From positions 1 to 25,179 of the IMG/VR virus record IMGVR_UViG_3300028388_004798: a stretch of DNA of 25,179 nucleotides, one strand, 5' to 3'. The position numbers and the translations under genes are program-made. Positions within the stretch are counted from its first letter, which is position 1, and every line of letters starts with the position of its first letter. Of the stretch, positions 22,557 through 25,179 are shown one piece after another. The notes under the pieces are model-generated. The model was not told the DNA's origin, made no database searches, and saw nothing but the letters and a program-made list of their open reading frames with translations. Source of the stretch: a virus.

Positions 22557-23331
22557 AGACGTAGTAGGGTACCCATCTCTACAGTATCATTTAGAAAACA
22601 ATCTATCTCTTCACGAGCATGTCTACAGGTACTCATCGGACTCTTTTGTTCAACTCTTTGCAGAAGCCAGAGAAGCTTATGAAAACGGAGACATTGAATT
22701 GTCAGAAGAAGATGTAGAGCTTTTAGAGACTACAGATATTGGTGAGTATGGAGATTATAATGGAATGAAAGTTCCTTTAGATCTTCCTATGATATCACCT
22801 TCTTATAACCCTCTTTTTGAAGTTGGATGCATGATTGATGAGATGATCGAAAACGATGAAATGATTGATGAAGCAGCTTCTATAGACGAAATGATTGATT
22901 TTGACTATATAAAAGAATTAGTAGAATCTATTGGTGCTTCAATCAATATGGATAAGTTTAGAAAAGCTATCAAACTTCAAAACGAAACTTTTGATTATAA
23001 CGGCTTTGAAATGCTAAAAGCATCTGTAGACTATATCCCAGAAGCCGAGTATAGAGGGAAGAAAGTCAAGCTTAATAAACCTAAGCGTGGGGGGTCTAAA
23101 AAGTTTTATGTTTATGTTAGAGATCCTAAAACTAAAAATGTAAAGAAAGTATCATTCGGCGATACAGGCCTCTCAGTTAAAATCAAACAGAGAGGAGCAA
23201 GAGCTGCTTTTGCTGCACGTCATAAATGTGCACAGAAAAAAGATAAGACTAAACCAGGGTACTGGTCGTGTAATATCGGCCGTTATTGGAAGAGTCTTGG
23301 CGGTGGTTCTAACTTCTCTGGATACTGGTAG
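22543..23331 (+). CDS. Conserved two-module T4-type phage protein, 262 residues
   Basis: Residues 1-88 form one conserved module: LHEHVYRYSSDSFVQLFAEA, then an acidic stretch leading to TDIGEYGDYNGMKVPLDLPM. Residues 89-170 are a variable acidic hinge with repeated MIDE motifs. Residues 171-262 are a second conserved module, rich in Lys and Arg: KPKRGGSKKFYVYVRDPKTK, FGDTGLSVKIKQRGARAAFA, then ARHKCAQKKDK and a final GYWSCNIGRYWKSLG with two cysteines. I recall this C-terminal pattern from many marine T4-type phages, where it is annotated only as a structural or hypothetical protein. The FGDTGL and RHxC motifs may bind a metal. The gene overlaps the SegE-like gene, so it is co-translated with it. 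Confidence 0.65.
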   Translation: MIKLKDVVGYPSLQYHLENNLSLHEHVYRYSSDSFVQLFAEAREAYENGDIELSEEDVELLETTDIGEYGDYNGMKVPLDLPMISPSYNPLFEVGCMIDEMIENDEMIDEAASIDEMIDFDYIKELVESIGASINMDKFRKAIKLQNETFDYNGFEMLKASVDYIPEAEYRGKKVKLNKPKRGGSKKFYVYVRDPKTKNVKKVSFGDTGLSVKIKQRGARAAFAARHKCAQKKDKTKPGYWSCNIGRYWKSLGGGSNFSGYW

Positions 23332-23334
23332 TAG

Positions 23335-24129
23335 ATGAGCGATCAATATATAGATACATCTACCTATTCAAGGTACTATTACACTTCTCCATATACTCAA
23401 CCTGGAGGATCAAATAAGCTTTTGAATTACTATAGTATAAAACATCTTTACTATTCAAATTTCGATACCGGCTCAGGCATAGTAAATTCTTCAGGTAGTT
23501 TTGAGAATTACATAGAATCATCTTTCTCAGTATCAGGTTCAAGGACTTTAAATACCCAAGGTGAAGGTATTATTTATTCTATTCCCCGTAAACTTTTTGG
23601 GCTAAATTTAGAACCTAGTACTGTTCAAATATCCTCTAGTTTTGACTCCGGTACATTCCCTACCGGATTTATCCTTACAGATGATGGAGAAGGTAATCTT
23701 ATTTATAATAATTCTAGAGTAGGAAATATTATATACACCCACGGACAATTAATAGTTACTTCATACAATCATTATCTACATTTAAGTGCTTCTGAAGCTG
23801 CAAGTGATGGACCATCTATTAAGTTTAAATCTAACCAGCCACTATATACCTATACCTATAACTTAAAAATATCAGACTACGAATATAACCATACCTTAAA
23901 TCCTACAGCCCAATTAGAATCTACAGTACTAGAATACTCCGGTAGTAAGTACGTACAGCCTTCTGGAGTTTACTCAAACAACATTACAGGATCAGCATTC
24001 CAACCGTATATTACAGCAGTAGGACTATACAATGATTCTGATCAGCTCATCGCTGTAGGAAAGCTTGCACAACCTCTACCAAAACCGGCCGATACTGAAT
24101 TAACAATACAAGTTAAACTAGATGTCTAG
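23335..24129 (+). CDS. Tail structural protein, paralogue of the gene at 17933
   Basis: A 264-residue beta-rich protein. After a Tyr/Ser/Thr-rich N-terminus (MSDQYIDTSTYSRYYYTSPY) comes NKLLNYYSIKHLYYSNFDTG, a helix typical of marine phage tail proteins, then GEGIIYSIPRKLFGLNLEPS and a set of strands. The C-terminus PYITAVGLYNDSDQLIAVGK matches that of the gene at 17933. In related phages I recall an N-terminal head like the first 47 residues of the adhesin at 18935 on the same protein as this HLYY part, so the two may be halves of one ancestral gene split by insertion of the adhesin, nuclease and two-module genes. The next gene overlaps by 8 bases. Confidence 0.6.
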   Translation: MSDQYIDTSTYSRYYYTSPYTQPGGSNKLLNYYSIKHLYYSNFDTGSGIVNSSGSFENYIESSFSVSGSRTLNTQGEGIIYSIPRKLFGLNLEPSTVQISSSFDSGTFPTGFILTDDGEGNLIYNNSRVGNIIYTHGQLIVTSYNHYLHLSASEAASDGPSIKFKSNQPLYTYTYNLKISDYEYNHTLNPTAQLESTVLEYSGSKYVQPSGVYSNNITGSAFQPYITAVGLYNDSDQLIAVGKLAQPLPKPADTELTIQVKLDV

Positions 24130-24373
24130 ACCGTACATCGAAGAAGGAGAAATCAGAACATTCTCAGAAAACGTTCAAGAATTTGAATTAGTTTGGCATA
24201 GGGATAAAGAAGATAGGTATGTGACTCCGCTTCATGAAACTGATTGGAAATTTCAATTAGATAATGATATTCCCAGAACAATAGAAAACGAGATATTTAT
24301 ACCTAAAGAAACTTATCATAGACTAATTAAAGGAACCGGTAACTTAAACGTTAGAATTAAAAAAGTTGGCTAA
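24122..24373 (+). CDS. Conserved small phage protein, 83 residues
   Basis: An acidic protein rich in Arg/Glu/Trp. FSENVQEFELVWHRDKEDRY, PLHETDWKFQLDNDIPR and IFIPKETYHRLIKGTGNLNV suggest a small beta barrel with a short helix. The spaced His residues (WHRD, LHET, YHRL) recall a cupin-like barrel, but the canonical metal-binding pattern is absent, so I do not claim it. It overlaps the structural gene before it by 8 bases and the following small gene by 8 bases, so it belongs to the same operon. Confidence 0.6.
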   Translation: MSRPYIEEGEIRTFSENVQEFELVWHRDKEDRYVTPLHETDWKFQLDNDIPRTIENEIFIPKETYHRLIKGTGNLNVRIKKVG

Positions 24374-24503
24374 AGGAATTAACTTAGTTGCATTTAAAGA
24401 AAAGTCGAAAAAAAGTAGACCAGGAATTAAAGCAAAAACAAAACAATCTAAGCTTAAGAGCTCTAAAAACTATACTAAAGTATATAGAGGACAAGGAAGA
24501 TGA
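24366..24503 (+). CDS. Small basic protein, 45 residues (TTG start)
   Basis: This frame starts at TTG within the last codons of the previous gene and ends at TGA overlapping the next ATG. The product begins MAKGINLVAFKEKSKKSRPG and ends KNYTKVYRGQGR, with about 15 lysines and arginines, so it is very basic and probably disordered. I recall small proteins with this MAKGINLVAFKE start and YRGQGR end from related marine phages. The 8-base and 4-base overlaps match the packing of neighbouring genes. It may bind nucleic acid or a virion surface. Function unknown. Confidence 0.6.
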   Translation: MAKGINLVAFKEKSKKSRPGIKAKTKQSKLKSSKNYTKVYRGQGR

Positions 24504-24685
24504 AATTAAAAGAACTAATATTTGAACAAGATAATCAAGTAGCTTCCGCTGCTAAAGCTATCAATGATGCAATTATTTCTATTGACGATAGTATGCATTA
24601 TGGAGTATTTGCTAAAGCTGTAGCTCATATACTTAAAGATGAATATGGACCTCACAATATTAAACCTTTTATGGAAGAGCTTTAA
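24500..24685 (+). CDS. Small phage protein, possibly the first part of a +1 frameshift gene
   Basis: A 61-residue product beginning MKLKELIFEQDNQ and containing AAKAINDAIISIDDS, GVFAKAVAHILKDEYGPHNI and a final PFMEEL. It is helical and acidic, without membrane segments. I recall small proteins with the FAxAVAxILKxEYGxHN pattern from other phages, usually with a longer C-terminus. The frame ends at CTT TAA (24680-24685). Moving one base forward there reads KLGKVSFLYKNSLPEDAWKK, which continues for 57 residues. The downstream sequence looks like a true protein, so either a programmed +1 shift or a one-base T insertion in the TTT run is possible. Confidence 0.55.
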   Translation: MKLKELIFEQDNQVASAAKAINDAIISIDDSMHYGVFAKAVAHILKDEYGPHNIKPFMEEL

Positions 24686-24857
24686 ATTAGGTAAAGTATC
24701 CTTCCTCTATAAAAATAGCCTTCCTGAAGACGCTTGGAAAAAAGTAGAAGATATTATTAAACAGCACGGAGGAAAAATTACAAACTCAAGCAATTGGTAC
24801 GACTCAGACCCAGGCGAAAGAGATATATACCCAGACATTAAATTTGAGATTTCATAA
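24639..24857 (+). CDS. Likely second part of the frameshifted gene at 24500
   Basis: The frame is open from an ATG at 24639 inside the previous gene, but its first residues overlap that gene and look like shadow. The credible part starts at about 24684 with KLGKVSFLYKNSLPEDAWKK and continues through VEDIIKQHGGKITNSSNWYD and SDPGERDIYPDIKFEIS. The clear Gly/His/Asp-rich pattern (QHGG, SNWYDSDPGERDIYP) makes coding likely. No good independent start lies at the junction, which favours joining it to the frame at 24500 by a +1 shift. Function unknown. Confidence 0.5.
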   Translation: MNMDLTILNLLWKSFKLGKVSFLYKNSLPEDAWKKVEDIIKQHGGKITNSSNWYDSDPGERDIYPDIKFEIS

Positions 24858-24863
24858 TAAAAG

Positions 24864-24892
24864 TTGTCTCATTTAATTATAATCCGTATATT
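24864..24892 (+). promoter_or_regulatory. Sigma70-like promoter for the primase gene
   Basis: TTGTCT (24864-24869), a 17-base spacer and TATATT (24887-24892) put the transcription start near 24899 and leave a leader of about 20 bases to the ATG at 24919. The promoter overlaps the left arm and loop of the terminator hairpin, so RNA starting here lacks the left arm and would not form the hairpin. Confidence 0.35.
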
Positions 24893-24918
24893 ATAGTAAT
24901 ATAGTTACGGATTTTTTT
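24881..24918 (+). terminator. Intrinsic terminator before the primase gene
   Basis: AATCCGTA (24881-24888) pairs with TACGGATT (24906-24913). The AT-rich loop can form additional pairs (TATTA with TAATA). Seven T residues follow at 24912-24918, and the primase ATG begins directly after them. It should end transcripts from the late operon. Confidence 0.7.
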
Positions 24919-25179
24919 ATGGATTATACTTTCCTACTTGCAGGACTAGAAAATATTCTAGGCAAAGGACAAAAGCGTGCACGTGATAATTACGCCTTTC
25001 ACTGTCCTTTCTGCAATCACCGTAAACCTAAGTTAGAAATTAATATGGCAACCAACGAAGAGGGTAAGAACTTCTGGGAGTGTTGGGTATGTCAAACCCG
25101 TGGCCGTTCTATAAGATCTCTCTTAAAGCAATTAAAAACACCTAGAGAACAAGCCGCCGAAATATTAAAGTATCTACCA
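24919..25179 (+). CDS. 61: DNA primase, gp61-like, N-terminal part (runs off the window)
   Basis: The 87 residues present hold the zinc-binding domain of a phage primase. FHCPFCNH gives Cys29 and Cys32, and FWECWVCQTRGRS gives Cys55 and Cys58, four ligands spaced as in T4 gp61-type and related CHC2-like primases. KLEINMATNEEGK forms the beta sheet between the pairs, and the helix RSIRSLLKQL follows. The domain recognises the start site for RNA primers. The catalytic TOPRIM domain lies beyond the window. Arginine codons here are mostly CGT, unlike the AGA-rich late genes upstream, which fits a separate transcription unit. The start ATG directly abuts the terminator T-run. Confidence 0.78.
   Translation, partial: MDYTFLLAGLENILGKGQKRARDNYAFHCPFCNHRKPKLEINMATNEEGKNFWECWVCQTRGRSIRSLLKQLKTPREQAAEILKYLP

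Noticed and set aside
23360-23542. 60-residue minus-strand frame
   Set aside because: Shadow of the structural gene at 23335.

Overview
This window looks like part of the genome of a T4-type (myovirus) tailed phage, AT-rich, probably infecting a marine Bacteroidetes host. The T4-type assignment rests on a gp55-like late sigma factor, a gp25-like and a gp6-like baseplate wedge protein, a gp5-like hub/spike protein and, at the right edge, the zinc-finger start of a gp61-type primase. The host guess is inference. It rests on A-rich leaders with almost no Shine-Dalgarno sequence, a phage-encoded lipoprotein with a Bacteroidetes-like lipobox (ALSC followed by TKTE), and proline-threonine-linked adhesin modules of a kind I associate with marine phages.

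Layout. (1) 1-1266 is a sparse accessory region. It has a structured leader, one small plus-strand gene, and a minus-strand cluster of three very small genes, two of which encode single-helix membrane peptides, behind a promoter-like sequence. (2) 1267-3917 holds accessory genes: an unknown protein, a T5orf172/GIY-YIG-like protein, a lipoprotein with an abnormally GC-rich signal region, and an HD-domain phosphohydrolase whose frame is broken exactly at its HD motif. (3) 3921-4908 has a small membrane/coiled-coil protein overlapping the late sigma factor. (4) 4929-18931 is a tightly packed structural operon: hub/spike, wedge (gp25, gp6), a DNRLRE-like beta protein, a large tail/baseplate protein with a modular adhesin tail, and further virion proteins. 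Genes often touch or overlap by 1-14 bases. (5) 18935-24857 starts with a 1063-residue adhesin built from tandem modules joined by Pro-Thr linkers. It continues with a SegE-type GIY-YIG gene, a conserved two-module phage protein, a structural paralogue and several small genes, including a TTG-start gene of 45 residues and a possible +1 frameshift gene. (6) A hairpin terminator overlapping a promoter-like sequence then separates this block from the primase gene, which runs off the window.

The genes fit together as a late module. The sigma factor would switch RNA polymerase to late promoters, and the following genes build the baseplate and its host-contacting proteins. The most unusual feature is the set of short, cysteine-paired domains (called A, B, C and D here) shared by three genes and joined by low-complexity linkers. 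It looks like a domain-shuffling system for receptor-binding proteins. I saw no tRNA, rRNA, CRISPR array or insertion sequence.
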